64,000 bases of DNA from Acidocella aromatica (GCF_014201825.1 NZ_JACHFJ010000009.1:60337-124336), one strand, 5' to 3'; positions 27,332 through 36,572 are shown, counted from the first letter of the stretch. Notes: generated by a model from the letters alone, not told the origin. Translations and numbers: made by a program.

Positions 27332-28293
27332 AGACTGTTATCCCCAATCTTGAAATCGCCATGGCCGTCTACGGTGGTGAACGCGGAGGCTATCTGGAAC
27401 AGCAATTGGAGACGTTATTCGCACAGATGAACCAAGACTGGACACTTCTCGTCCGTGATGACGCTTCCCCCGACCGCACGCTTGATATTCTGCGCGAATG
27501 GCGGGCACGCTATCCGAACCGAATCATCATCATTGATGAGGACTGCCCCAGCCAGCTGGGCGTTTGTGGCAATTTCTCCAGGATACTCGAAACCAGCCGC
27601 GCCCCGCATGTGATGCTGTGCGACCATGACGATCTCTGGTATCCAGATAAGGTGGAACGAGCCGTAGCCGCCATGCAGCGCCTCGAAGCTAAGTTTGGTA
27701 CCCAAACGCCGCTTCTCTCACATACCGACTTGCGGCCCGTGGATGGCAACTTGAACGTTATTGGCCCGTCTTTTTGGGGATTGTTCGGCTTCTCGCCCAA
27801 GCGCTGGCGGAGCTTTGGCAGTGTCTGCCTGAATGCGATCGTCACCGGACCATCGGCGATCATCAATCAAGCCTTGATCAAAAAGGCTGGAAAGATTCCC
27901 CCTGAGGCCGTCTATCAGGACAGGTGGTTTGAGATGACGGCAACCGCTTTCGGCCACATAGATGCGCGCAATGAAATCAGCATGGACTACCGGCGCCATA
28001 CCGCAAACGCCTCGGCTGCGACGCCCAGCAAAACCGAAATGCTACTGAGAATACTCAAAAACCCGGTCGCCTGGCGCCAAGGATATTGGCAGCGGCGTGA
28101 GCCCCAGGTCGCATTATCGCGGGCTTTTCTGGAGAGATTCCGAATTGAATTGACCGATGAGCTGAGCGCCGCTGCAGAAGCCGTAGTGATGTTCCGCCAG
28201 TTGGGATTCTGGCAGCGCCGTCACGCCGTCATCAAGCACAAGCTGTATTATTCCTCCCCGCTCTACACGCTAGCCTTTCTAGTCATCGCGTAA
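27328..28293 (+). CDS. Glycosyltransferase family 2 protein
   Basis: A 321-residue GT2 enzyme (WbbL/rhamnosyltransferase-like): IAMAVYGGERGGYLEQQLETL, LLVRDDASPDRT, the metal site MLCDHDDLWYP, and the acceptor-side segment VYQDRWFEM, then MDYRRHTANAS. It begins with TTG, preceded by AAGGA, inside the stop codon of the GT8 gene, so the two are coupled. A second GT2 of the same type lies at 29882; both share the YQD-W and YRRH motifs, suggesting duplication or consecutive sugar additions. Confidence 0.88.
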   Translation: MKTVIPNLEIAMAVYGGERGGYLEQQLETLFAQMNQDWTLLVRDDASPDRTLDILREWRARYPNRIIIIDEDCPSQLGVCGNFSRILETSRAPHVMLCDHDDLWYPDKVERAVAAMQRLEAKFGTQTPLLSHTDLRPVDGNLNVIGPSFWGLFGFSPKRWRSFGSVCLNAIVTGPSAIINQALIKKAGKIPPEAVYQDRWFEMTATAFGHIDARNEISMDYRRHTANASAATPSKTEMLLRILKNPVAWRQGYWQRREPQVALSRAFLERFRIELTDELSAAAEAVVMFRQLGFWQRRHAVIKHKLYYSSPLYTLAFLVIA

Positions 28294-28300
28294 GCTGACC

Positions 28301-29806
28301 TCACAAGGAATTCTGAATCCTGTTACTGCGCAACTCCCCGATCGGGCCACGCGACACTGGTTGCCCAAGCAGCGCACGTTTGAGCCAATGGAACCGCTTG
28401 TAAAGCCGCCTCACAAACATCTCGGCTTTTGAGAGGCCGTAATCTTCTGGCTTTTGCGCTTTCAATTCCACAGTCTTACGCGCAGGATAGTTAGTTTCGA
28501 TGCAGAATAAATCCGCTCCTTTGGCAAGGCTTAACGCGCGGACGTTGAAGAATTGAAGCTTGCCGCCCTGAAGGTTGCGCCAGTAAACAACGCCGGGGTT
28601 GAAAACGCAGTTGCCGATCAGCTCTGCGACTGTCACGGGAACCTTGATGTCTTGAATCAGCAGCACCCAGTCCTTGGTGCGCGTCGCCTTGGCCAGCTCG
28701 GCCAGCGCGTCGGGGCCAGTAAAGAACGGCACGCCCGCCTCTTCAGCCACGGCGCGCTGCGCGGCGTCTTGTGAGACAACGGCATCGAGCTGCTTGGCCG
28801 CCTTCGCCTCATGCAGCAAGGTCTGGGCCTCCGCCGTGGAGAGACGGCCGGTCAGCCATACCACATGGGTAGTCTTCTGCGGCACCAGACGACCGCGGGT
28901 CTTGCCCATACGCTCATCCTGGTTTTCAATATAAGGTGTGACCTTCTGGTTGATCGAATGCTTGTCAGCCTGATAGGCGACGGGGTCGAACTCGTTTACC
29001 AGTCCCTTTTGCACTTTCGGGCTTCTGATCTCTTCGAGCTTCTTGGCCCAGACGGGCGAGACATCGTCGGTCTCGTCATTGGCATCGCGCGAGGGCATGG
29101 CGAGGCAGGCGCTGCACATCTCGCACCATTTCAGCTGGTCGCCAAACTCAGAGGGCTTGCGCTTCCACCAGCCGGGCTCAATGGGCCAGCCGCCGGGACC
29201 GCCCAGCGTCGCATCCATGGCCGCCGCAACCTCGCAGAAGAAGGCGCCCTTGGGGGTGATCGAGGCGCTCCAGAGATTCTGCACCCAGCAGCGGTCACGC
29301 ATCTTCACCCATTCGTCATCGGGTACGCCCAGCTCTTGGCGAGTGACCATGAGTGTCTGGTGCATACTAGGATTGGAATGATCATTGAGCAGCTGATAGC
29401 CGAAGGTGTCCTGGATCAGCTCGAAATGCTCGTAATAACGGGGGGTGACAGAGGTCCAGAGACCGCGATGGTTGCTGTAATCAACATGCCAAGCATCGGC
29501 CAAGATATGGCGCATGAAGTCTTTTTGCGGCTCGTAACAGGCGGTTGAATAATCATCATACCCGACATTATCGCGGTAATATTCCATGAATTTCTTGAAT
29601 TCTGGATGGATCGTTGGCTCTCCGCCCATGATACCGACAATGCCCCGGAAGCCCTTGAGAGAGTCGACTGCCTTCTTGAAGGTCTCGAAGTCCATGAAGA
29701 ACGGCTCTTCATGGTGGCCGCAGAAACGGGTACAATTGGCGCATTTACGCGGGCAGGCGTTGGTGAGCTCAATCTGGATCACCTTCATATCCGCCGGAGA
29801 CTTCAT
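28301..29806 (-). CDS. Radical SAM protein with a C-terminal Rossmann-like domain
   Basis: A 501-residue protein. The N-terminal radical SAM domain has the 4Fe-4S motif C18-x3-C22-x2-C25 (CPRKCANC), GGEP at 61-64, and later cysteines (DRCWVQN, FFCEVAA, WCEMCSACL) that may bind an auxiliary cluster. From about residue 310 a separate alpha/beta domain follows (TTHVVWLTGRLS, DWVLLIQDIKVPVT, NPGVVYWRN). It resembles a nucleotide-sugar or Rossmann-type fold but lacks a DxD. It is the only cargo gene on the minus strand. The substrate is unknown; a sugar or lipid-carrier modification is possible given the neighbours. Confidence 0.85.
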   Translation of the reverse strand: MKSPADMKVIQIELTNACPRKCANCTRFCGHHEEPFFMDFETFKKAVDSLKGFRGIVGIMGGEPTIHPEFKKFMEYYRDNVGYDDYSTACYEPQKDFMRHILADAWHVDYSNHRGLWTSVTPRYYEHFELIQDTFGYQLLNDHSNPSMHQTLMVTRQELGVPDDEWVKMRDRCWVQNLWSASITPKGAFFCEVAAAMDATLGGPGGWPIEPGWWKRKPSEFGDQLKWCEMCSACLAMPSRDANDETDDVSPVWAKKLEEIRSPKVQKGLVNEFDPVAYQADKHSINQKVTPYIENQDERMGKTRGRLVPQKTTHVVWLTGRLSTAEAQTLLHEAKAAKQLDAVVSQDAAQRAVAEEAGVPFFTGPDALAELAKATRTKDWVLLIQDIKVPVTVAELIGNCVFNPGVVYWRNLQGGKLQFFNVRALSLAKGADLFCIETNYPARKTVELKAQKPEDYGLSKAEMFVRRLYKRFHWLKRALLGQPVSRGPIGELRSNRIQNSL

Positions 29807-29821
29807 AGGCCCATACCCCTT

Positions 29822-29838
29822 GTAAACGTACCGTTTAC
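29822..29838. promoter_or_regulatory. Operator-like inverted repeat in the radical SAM / GT2 divergent region
   Basis: GTAAACG-TAC-CGTTTAC is a perfect 7-bp inverted repeat with a 3-base spacer, 16 bases upstream of the radical SAM start and 44 bases upstream of the divergent GT2. Its placement suits an operator controlling one or both genes. No matching regulator is identified. Confidence 0.5.
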
Positions 29839-29881
29839 GGTATTCATTGCCCTACGGTCCCGCCAGGAGCAAGAGTAGTTA

Positions 29882-30868
29882 ATGTCCGACAACGCCACAC
29901 GCAATTCCGCCTCTGAGGAGCTGATCGACGTGGTGCTACCCTGCTATAATGCAGCGGAGTGGATAGATGAGTTCGTGCAGGGGCTGCTGACTCACGACAA
30001 CGTGAATTGGCGCCTCATAGCGCGCGATGATGGCTCGAAGGATGGCACTCTGGCGCTGCTGAAGGGTTGGCAGGAAAAGCTTGGGGCACGGATGCTTCTG
30101 CTGGACCCGGATGCCCCAAAAAACCTGGGGCTTATAGGAAATTACGATGCTGTGTTGGCAGCCACCACCGCCGACTGGGTGCTGACTGCCGATCCTGATG
30201 ACGTTTGGCTGCCGGCACGTTTGCCGCTGACCGTGGCGGCGCTGAAACGGGTGGAGGCGGAATGCGGTGTGAACGTTCCGGTTGCCGTGTGTACCGACGC
30301 CATGGTGGTGGATGGCCAGCTAAATCCGGTGGCGCCGTCCTTCTGGCGTTGGTCGAAGGCAAGGCCGCTCGCCACGCCCAGCCTGCCGCGTATGGCCATG
30401 GACAGTGTCGCTCTTGGGTCGACCATGGCCGTCAACCGTGCGCTGCTGGAAAAGGCCCTGCCACTACCGACCGGCGCAGCCTATCAGGATTGGTGGATGG
30501 CTCTTGTAGCGGTGGCGTTCGGGCGGTTCGTCGCGTTGCCCGAGGTGACGATTAAATATCGTCGCCATGGAGAAAATGCGACGAAGGACCCCCTGTCGGT
30601 CACGCTTGGCAAGCGCCTGAGCAGGTTGAGCAACGCACCGGCGGCAGTACGGGCCCGGCTCGATTACTTGCTGCGCCAAGCCGGGCGGCAAGCCGGAACC
30701 TTTGCCACGCGCTATGAGGCCACACTGGATGAGGCAAACCTCGCCGCGCTGAAACGGCTGAGCGCCTTGCCCGATGCTCCAGTTCTTGCCAAACGGCTAT
30801 GGATTCTGCGCCACGGACTCTGGTTCAGTTCGTATACAAAAAACATCGGCTTGTTGATGTTCATCTGA
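29882..30868 (+). CDS. Glycosyltransferase family 2 protein
   Basis: A 328-residue GT2 enzyme: [33 protein letters not shown], the metal site [10 protein letters not shown], then [15 protein letters not shown] and [11 protein letters not shown]. It resembles the GT2 at 27328 in architecture and motifs but is well diverged and more GC-rich. It probably adds a sugar to a surface glycan. A UDP-xylose synthase gene follows after 31 bases, making xylose a candidate donor sugar for one of the transferases. Confidence 0.88.
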   Translation: MSDNATRNSASEELIDVVLPCYNAAEWIDEFVQGLLTHDNVNWRLIARDDGSKDGTLALLKGWQEKLGARMLLLDPDAPKNLGLIGNYDAVLAATTADWVLTADPDDVWLPARLPLTVAALKRVEAECGVNVPVAVCTDAMVVDGQLNPVAPSFWRWSKARPLATPSLPRMAMDSVALGSTMAVNRALLEKALPLPTGAAYQDWWMALVAVAFGRFVALPEVTIKYRRHGENATKDPLSVTLGKRLSRLSNAPAAVRARLDYLLRQAGRQAGTFATRYEATLDEANLAALKRLSALPDAPVLAKRLWILRHGLWFSSYTKNIGLLMFI

Positions 30869-30899
30869 AGCTGCAGATTGCAAAGTTAAGACAGTTGGT

Positions 30900-31835
30900 A
30901 TGAAGAAAATTCTTGTTACCGGCGGTGCCGGATTTTTGGGCTCGCATCTCTGTGAGAGGTTGCTCGCGCAGGGGCATGATGTGCTCTGTGTGGATAATTA
31001 CTTTACGGGCACAAAGGGCAACATTGCCCATCTGTTGCAGAACCCACACTTTGAGGTGCTGCGTCACGATGTGACCTTCCCACTTTATGTCGAGGTGGAC
31101 CAGATCTACAATCTCGCGTGTCCAGCCTCGCCAGTGCATTACCAGCATGATCCGGTGCAGACCACCAAGGTGAACGTGCACGGGGCCATCAATATGCTGG
31201 GTCTGGCCAAGCGGCTCCGGGCGCGGATTCTGCAAGCCTCGACCTCGGAGGTCTATGGCGACCCGGAGGTACACCCACAACCTGAAAGCTACTGGGGCAA
31301 GGTCAATCCGATCGGCATCAGAAGCTGCTATGATGAGGGCAAGCGCTGCGCGGAGACATTGTTTTTCGATTACTGGCGACAGCACCAGCTTGAAATCAAG
31401 GTCATGCGCATCTTTAACACCTATGGTCCGCGCATGCACCCGAATGACGGGCGGGTGGTCAGCAATTTCATCGTACAGGCGCTGAAAGGCGAGCCCATCA
31501 CCATCTATGGCGACGGCACGCAAACCCGCAGCTTCTGTTATGTCGAAGACTTGATCGGGGGGATGATCAGACTGATGGAAAGTCCGGCCGAATTCATTGG
31601 GCCGGTAAATGTCGGTAACCCACAAGAAATGAGTATGATCGAACTGGCAGAGACGATCCTCACGCTTGTAGGTGGAACTTCAAAGATTGAATTCTGTCCA
31701 TTGCCACAGGACGACCCCAAGCAACGTCAGCCCGATATTGCTTTGGCGAGGCAGGCATTGGACTGGGCTCCCCAAATCTCCCTAAGGGATGGATTGCGTG
31801 AAACAATATCATACTTTCGGCAAATCTGCGCTTAG
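30900..31835 (+). CDS. UDP-glucuronate decarboxylase (UDP-xylose synthase)
   Basis: A 311-residue extended SDR that converts UDP-glucuronate to UDP-xylose with bound NAD. Features are [18 protein letters not shown], the UXS hallmark [13 protein letters not shown], the active site TSEVYGDPE with the catalytic tyrosine in [11 protein letters not shown], and [21 protein letters not shown]. The length is normal for bacterial UXS. It is the last gene before the right end of the element and supplies an activated pentose to the adjacent glycosyltransferases. Confidence 0.9.
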   Translation: MKKILVTGGAGFLGSHLCERLLAQGHDVLCVDNYFTGTKGNIAHLLQNPHFEVLRHDVTFPLYVEVDQIYNLACPASPVHYQHDPVQTTKVNVHGAINMLGLAKRLRARILQASTSEVYGDPEVHPQPESYWGKVNPIGIRSCYDEGKRCAETLFFDYWRQHQLEIKVMRIFNTYGPRMHPNDGRVVSNFIVQALKGEPITIYGDGTQTRSFCYVEDLIGGMIRLMESPAEFIGPVNVGNPQEMSMIELAETILTLVGGTSKIEFCPLPQDDPKQRQPDIALARQALDWAPQISLRDGLRETISYFRQICA

Positions 31836-31901
31836 AGAAGCTGCCCTTTCCCTTTAATGGGAGGCGACCATTATCTCAATTTTATATGCGGCATACAAAA
31901 T

Positions 31902-31926
31902 TAGGGGCCTTATTGGGGGCTCTTAT
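31902..31926 (+). repeat. Right arm-type repeats of the element
   Basis: TAGGGGCCTTAT (31902-31913) followed directly by TGGGGGCTCTTAT mirrors the tandem TGGGGGCC repeats at 18149-18173, with a 12-base period. They lie about 60 bases inside attR. Between the UXS stop (31835) and the DUF2853 gene (32152) these repeats and attR are the only features I see. Confidence 0.65.
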
Positions 31927-31977
31927 TGAGCCGATTCACATCTAGAGCTTTGTTTTTGATACCATAATTCGTTTTTA

Positions 31978-32018
31978 TTCGATTCCCGCTACCGCTCCAG
32001 TTTCCCCTCTGGCGATGC
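31978..32018 (+). repeat. attR of the integrative element
   Basis: A 23-base copy of the tRNA-Gly 3' end (TTCGATTCCCGCTAC then CGCTCCAG, one C shorter than attL), with 18 further bases partly matching the sequence after attL. Because the functional tRNA end sits at attL, this copy is free to decay, which fits the deletion. Confidence 0.85.
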
Positions 32019-32151
32019 ATTCTTTTGCTACTGCCGCGCTTTCCATCTAGGCTGTGCTTAGCCGGACTGAATCTATCAATCGATTGGCTACTGGAGACGG
32101 GTCTGGCGCGGAAGCCTATCTCAACCAGCTACAGCATCGGAGGATATTTTC

Positions 32152-32472
32152 ATGTCTACGGATTGGGCAGCTGACGTCAAAAAATACGACCCGCAGGCGG
32201 ATGACAAGGTGATTGCCGGCATCGTCCATTATTGCGGCATTGCGCTACAGCACCGGGATTCTTCTCTGATCTCCTTCTCCGACCCGAAGGAGTTGGAGAC
32301 GGTGAAGAGCCACTTCCTGAAGAAGAAGCTTGAACTGACCAATCCAGAACCGGAACTGGATGCGGCCCTGGCCGAAGTGGCCAAGATCATGAAGGCCGAC
32401 CATACCCGCAACCGCGTGACGGTTTACTATCTGCTGGCCAAACATTTCGGAAAGATCTCGAAATTCGGCTGA
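32152..32472 (+). CDS. DUF2853 family protein
   Basis: A 106-residue soluble, mostly helical protein that fits the DUF2853 family (MSTDWAADVKKYDPQADDKVIAGIVHYCGIAL, ending TVYYLLAKHFGKISKF). The function of the family is unknown. GGAGG precedes the ATG. It is the first chromosomal gene to the right of the mobile element, probably once directly downstream of the tRNA-Gly gene. Confidence 0.82.
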   Translation: MSTDWAADVKKYDPQADDKVIAGIVHYCGIALQHRDSSLISFSDPKELETVKSHFLKKKLELTNPEPELDAALAEVAKIMKADHTRNRVTVYYLLAKHFGKISKFG

Positions 32473-32519
32473 AGCCGGACATTACGGGAATGGTGGCGGG
32501 CCAGGAGCCGGAGTAGCCC

Positions 32520-34910
32520 CTATTCAGTCCATGGCGTCTCTGGCCAGTCATGCTTGGGGTAGCGCCCGCGCATGTCTCGCCGCGCATCCGCCCAGCCGCC
32601 GCGCCAGAAGCCGGCGAGGTCCGCGGTGATGGCGATGGGCCGCCCGGCGGGTGAGAGCAGGGCCAGTTGCAACGGCACCTTGCCGCCTGCCAACTTCGGC
32701 GTGGCGTCCGTGCCGTAAAACACATGCGCCCGGGCCGAGGCCACGGGCACCGGGCCGCTATAATCGATCCGCACCGTGCCCCGCTTTAGCCGCAACTCCG
32801 CGGGCAGTTCCCGGTCCAGCCGCATGGCGCGCTCATGTCCCACCCAGTCGCGCAGCACGGCCAGCACGTCCACGTTTCTGGCGTCGCGCAGGCTGGTCAT
32901 CCCGGCCAGATACGGCGCCAGCCATTCCTGCACGCTGGCGGCCAAAGCGGGGCGAGAGAGATCCGGGTAGTCGGGGTCGATGCCGCGCATCACAGCCACA
33001 CGGGCGCAGAAATTCTCCGCCGCCTCTGTCCAGTCGAGTTGGTCCAGCCTTGTGGAGAGTGCGTTGGCCAGGGCCGCCTGCACTTCATCCGGCGTTGCCT
33101 GGGCGTTGCGGTCGGCCAGCACCAGCGCGCCAAGCCGCACGCGCTCGCGCACCGAGATGCTGTTGGACACCGGATCGAACCCGGTTTCGCGCGTCGTCTT
33201 GCAGCGGGCGCGCAGGCTTGGGGGCAGGGCCTCCAACTCCAACGGGGCCGCCAGCCGGATGCGATTGCCCTTGGCCTCCAGCGCCGAGACCACCAGCAGC
33301 CGCGCGCGGGCCAGCGGGTCGGTGGGCGAGAGATTGCCGGAACCGCCGCCCGAGAGCCGGTAGGAGCCGATCTCGCCCCGCGCCTGGCCGATCCGGTCAG
33401 GGAACGCCGCCGCCAGCAGTTGGCCCGGTTCGCCGGAAGCCGGAACCTGCCCAACGCCGAGGCGGTTGCGGTAAATCCTGGCGGCTTGGCGCACCCGCGA
33501 GACAATCGCCCTATCGCCTTCGCCTCGCCCGGCCAGAGCTTCCAGCCGCAGCCGCAAATCGGCCGAGGCATCGCGGGACAGAAAATCCCTCTCCTCCAGA
33601 ATCGCCGCGATCTCCGCCGCCATCGCCCGCTCCGGCTTGGCGTCGCTGGCCAGCATCATCGCGGCCAGACGCGGTTCGGCGCGCAGCCGCGCCATCTCCC
33701 GCCCGAGCGGGGTAATCCGCCCGGATCCATCCACCGCGCCCAATTCTTCCAGCAACGCGCGGGCGGCCTTCACCGCGCCATCGGGCGGCGGATCGATGAA
33801 GGGCAGGGCGGCGGGTGCTTCGCCCCAGGCGGCGCAGGCCAGCACCAGCCCGGAGAGTTCCGCCGCCAGGATTTCAGGAGTTTCGAACAAAGCCAGCCCC
33901 CGGTGTAACGTCTCCGACCATAGCCGGATGGCCACGCCCGGCCCCAGACGCCCGGCACGGCCCGCACGCTGCGTGGCGGCGGCGCGGCTGATGCGCATGG
34001 TGGTCAGCCGGGTAAGCCCGGTGGCGCCGTCCAGCACTGGTGCGCGGCGGTAACCGCCATCAATGACGATGCGCACGCCCGGCACGGTGAGCGAGGTTTC
34101 GGCGATGGAGGTGGACAGCACCACGCGCCGCCCCTTGTGCTCGCGCAGCGCCGTGTCCTGCGCCTCGCGCGAGAGGTCGCCATGCAGCGGCAGCACCAGC
34201 GCCGGGCATTTCTCCAGCGCCGCCTGGGTGCGGCGGATTTCCGACATGCCGGGCAGAAACACGAGGATATCTCCCGGATGCGCCACGATCGCCTCCCGCA
34301 CAGCTTTCGCCGCTGCTTCTGGCAGGTCGCGGGGGGACATGATGTCCCGCTTGGCATGCTGAACTTCCACCGGAAACATCTTCCCCGCGCTCTCGATCAC
34401 CGGGGCATCCAGCAGGCGGGAGATCTTCTCCGCCTCGGCGGTGGCAGACATGGCGAGGATGCGCAATTCCGGGCGCAAATTACGCTGCAAATCCAGCACC
34501 AGGGCGAGCGCCAGATCAGCCTCCAGGCTGCGCTCATGCACCTCGTCGAAGATCACGAGATTCACCCCGGTCAGTCCCGGGTCGCTCAGCAGGCGGGAGG
34601 TCAGCAGCCCCTCGGTGATGACCTCCACCACCGTCTGGGGCCCTACCGCGCTTTCCAGGCGGGTACGGAACCCGATCCGCTGCCCCGCGCTTTCGCCCAG
34701 CAACTCCGCCATGCGCATCGCCGCCGCCCGCGCCGCCAGCCGCCGTGGCTCCAGCAGCAGGATTTTGCCCATGCCCGCCTGCATCGCCGCCAGCGGCACC
34801 AGCGTGGTTTTGCCAGCACCAGGCGGGGCGACCAGCACGGCATTGCGCGCCTCCTGGTTCAGCGTGCGCAGCAGCTCGGGCAGAATGTCTTTTACGGGCA
34901 GGTCGATCAT
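32520..34910 (-). CDS. hrpB: ATP-dependent helicase HrpB
   Basis: A 796-residue DEAH/DExH-box helicase of the HrpB family. Walker A APPGAGKTT is at 28-36, motif II is DEVHERS, then SATA, the helicase-C motif VVLSTSIAETSLTV and QRAGRAGRLGPG, followed by the HA2 domain and the HrpB-specific C-terminal domain ending GRYPKHDWPETPW. The cellular role is poorly defined. It is divergent from the DsbD-like gene, 45 bases apart. Confidence 0.93.
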   Translation of the reverse strand: MIDLPVKDILPELLRTLNQEARNAVLVAPPGAGKTTLVPLAAMQAGMGKILLLEPRRLAARAAAMRMAELLGESAGQRIGFRTRLESAVGPQTVVEVITEGLLTSRLLSDPGLTGVNLVIFDEVHERSLEADLALALVLDLQRNLRPELRILAMSATAEAEKISRLLDAPVIESAGKMFPVEVQHAKRDIMSPRDLPEAAAKAVREAIVAHPGDILVFLPGMSEIRRTQAALEKCPALVLPLHGDLSREAQDTALREHKGRRVVLSTSIAETSLTVPGVRIVIDGGYRRAPVLDGATGLTRLTTMRISRAAATQRAGRAGRLGPGVAIRLWSETLHRGLALFETPEILAAELSGLVLACAAWGEAPAALPFIDPPPDGAVKAARALLEELGAVDGSGRITPLGREMARLRAEPRLAAMMLASDAKPERAMAAEIAAILEERDFLSRDASADLRLRLEALAGRGEGDRAIVSRVRQAARIYRNRLGVGQVPASGEPGQLLAAAFPDRIGQARGEIGSYRLSGGGSGNLSPTDPLARARLLVVSALEAKGNRIRLAAPLELEALPPSLRARCKTTRETGFDPVSNSISVRERVRLGALVLADRNAQATPDEVQAALANALSTRLDQLDWTEAAENFCARVAVMRGIDPDYPDLSRPALAASVQEWLAPYLAGMTSLRDARNVDVLAVLRDWVGHERAMRLDRELPAELRLKRGTVRIDYSGPVPVASARAHVFYGTDATPKLAGGKVPLQLALLSPAGRPIAITADLAGFWRGGWADARRDMRGRYPKHDWPETPWTE

Positions 34911-34955
34911 CGCGCCCGGATACCAGAGAGCGCCGCGCCATGCGATATTGCCCCC

Positions 34956-36572
34956 ATGCGCGCTTTATTAGCCCTGTTGCTGCTGCTCCCCCACCTTGCC
35001 TTCGCCGCGGCCAGCAATGTGTTTACGTCGCCGCGCGACACGGTGCGGCTGGTCTCGCAGAGCAACACCGCACAGAACGGGCAGGCTCAATTGGCGCTGG
35101 AGTTCTTGCTGCAACCCGGCTGGCATATCTACTGGCGGAACCCCGGCGATGCCGGCTATCCGCCCCGGCTCACGCCAGAGCCGCCGGCCAGCTTCGGCCC
35201 GCTCAGCTTTCCGCCCCCCGAGACCCTGGACCAAGGGGGGATGAAGGTGAACGTACTCTCGGGCCATGTGGTGCTGCCCTTCAGCGCCAGCGATGTTGGC
35301 GGCACTGTCTCTGCCCATGCCTCCTGGCTGGTCTGTTCGGATATCTGCGTTCCCGAGCGCGCCATCTTCTCTCTCAACTTTACGGGCGGTGCATCCACCG
35401 AGCAGGCGCTGTTCAAGCCGCCTGCCGACGCGCCAACGCATCCGCCCTACTGGCTGCTGGCCCTGCTAGCTCTGCTGGGCGGGCTGGTGCTCAACCTCAT
35501 GCCCTGCGTGTTTCCCATCCTGGCGATGAAGGCCTTCGCCTTCGCCCGGCTTGGCGGTGCGGCGCATGGCCATATCAGGCGCGAAGCTTTGGGCTACGCC
35601 GTGGGTGTGCTGGCTTCCATGCTGGCCCTGGCCGTGCTGCTCCTGGCCCTGCGCGCGGCGGGAGCGGCTTCGTTCTGGGGGTTCCAGTTCCAGTCCCCGG
35701 TATTCGTGGCGTTGGCGGGATGGGTCATCCTCGCCGCCGGACTGAATCTCGCCGGACTGTTCCATCTCTCCGCTCCCGGCTTCATCCGGCATATCCCCGC
35801 GCAGCATAGCTTCCTCACAGGGCTGCTCGCCGTGCTGGTGGCCACGCCCTGCACCGCGCCGTTCATGGGCACGGCCATCGCCGCCGCGCTGGCGCTGCCC
35901 GCTTTGCCCGCCTTGGGAATCTTCGCCGCGCTGGGGCTGGGCATGGCGCTGCCGATCCTCATCCTCGCCTTCATCCCACAGCTCGCGGCGCGCCTGCCCC
36001 GGCCCGGCGCCTGGATGCTCTGGCTGCAACGCGCCCTCGCGCTACCGATGTTCGCCACCTTCGTCTGGCTCGCCTGGGTGCTGTTCCGCCAATCCGGCGG
36101 GGTGGGGCTGGCTCTCCTGTTGCTGGGCGCGGCACTGCTCGCCGTGGCGCTACGGCTGAAGCCCGCCGCCGCCCTGGCCGTGCTGGCGCTGCTGCCTTTT
36201 CTGCACACCGCCCCGGCCGCTTCGGCGCTGACCCTGCCCAATGCCCAGCCCTACACCGCCGAGCGCCTGGCCGCTTTGCGTGCCGCCAACCAGCCCGTGT
36301 TCGTAGACCTCACCGCCGCATGGTGCGTCACCTGCCTGGTCAACGAGACCACCACCCTTTCCGCGCCCGAGGTGCAGAGCGCTTTCGCCGCTCATCACGC
36401 CGCCCTGCTGGTCGGGGATTGGACGGACCGTAACCCCGCCATCACCGCCCTGCTGGCCGCGAATCAGCGCGCCGGGGTGCCGCTGTATCTCTACTATGCC
36501 CCTGGCGCGCCAGCTCAGGTTTTGCCTCAAATCCTTACGCCCGGACTGGTTATCACCACACTGGACCGGTGA
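34956..36572 (+). CDS. DsbD-like thiol:disulfide interchange protein
   Basis: A 538-residue inner-membrane reductant conduit. Order: signal peptide (MRALLALLLLLPHLAFAAAS), periplasmic DsbD-alpha/DUF5001-type domain with LVCSDICVPERA, a seven-to-eight-helix DsbD transmembrane core with the redox cysteines in LMPCVFPILAMKAF and VATPCTAPFMG, and a C-terminal thioredoxin-like domain with AAWCVTCLVNE. It would pass electrons from cytosolic thioredoxin to periplasmic partners such as the exported MsrB. The long frame upstream of 34956 is antisense to hrpB. Confidence 0.9.
   Translation: MRALLALLLLLPHLAFAAASNVFTSPRDTVRLVSQSNTAQNGQAQLALEFLLQPGWHIYWRNPGDAGYPPRLTPEPPASFGPLSFPPPETLDQGGMKVNVLSGHVVLPFSASDVGGTVSAHASWLVCSDICVPERAIFSLNFTGGASTEQALFKPPADAPTHPPYWLLALLALLGGLVLNLMPCVFPILAMKAFAFARLGGAAHGHIRREALGYAVGVLASMLALAVLLLALRAAGAASFWGFQFQSPVFVALAGWVILAAGLNLAGLFHLSAPGFIRHIPAQHSFLTGLLAVLVATPCTAPFMGTAIAAALALPALPALGIFAALGLGMALPILILAFIPQLAARLPRPGAWMLWLQRALALPMFATFVWLAWVLFRQSGGVGLALLLLGAALLAVALRLKPAAALAVLALLPFLHTAPAASALTLPNAQPYTAERLAALRAANQPVFVDLTAAWCVTCLVNETTTLSAPEVQSAFAAHHAALLVGDWTDRNPAITALLAANQRAGVPLYLYYAPGAPAQVLPQILTPGLVITTLDR

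Larger units (their letters stand above)
18014..32000 (+). mobile_element. 14-kb integrative and mobilizable element in tRNA-Gly
   Basis: The element is bounded by imperfect att repeats. It carries a P4-type tyrosine integrase next to attL, an integrase-coupled membrane protein, an excisionase-like HTH protein, an R388-like trwA-trwB-trwC order (RHH protein, coupling ATPase, MobF relaxase), and a glycosyltransferase/radical SAM/UDP-xylose cargo. No mating-pair-formation genes (VirB4, VirB6, VirB8-10) are present, so transfer would need a helper conjugative system. Tandem TGGGGGCC repeats lie just inside both ends. Confidence 0.88.

Noticed and set aside
34137..34955. Upstream extension of the DsbD-like frame (811-codon ORF)
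   Set aside because: It is antisense to hrpB; a proper signal peptide begins at 34956.
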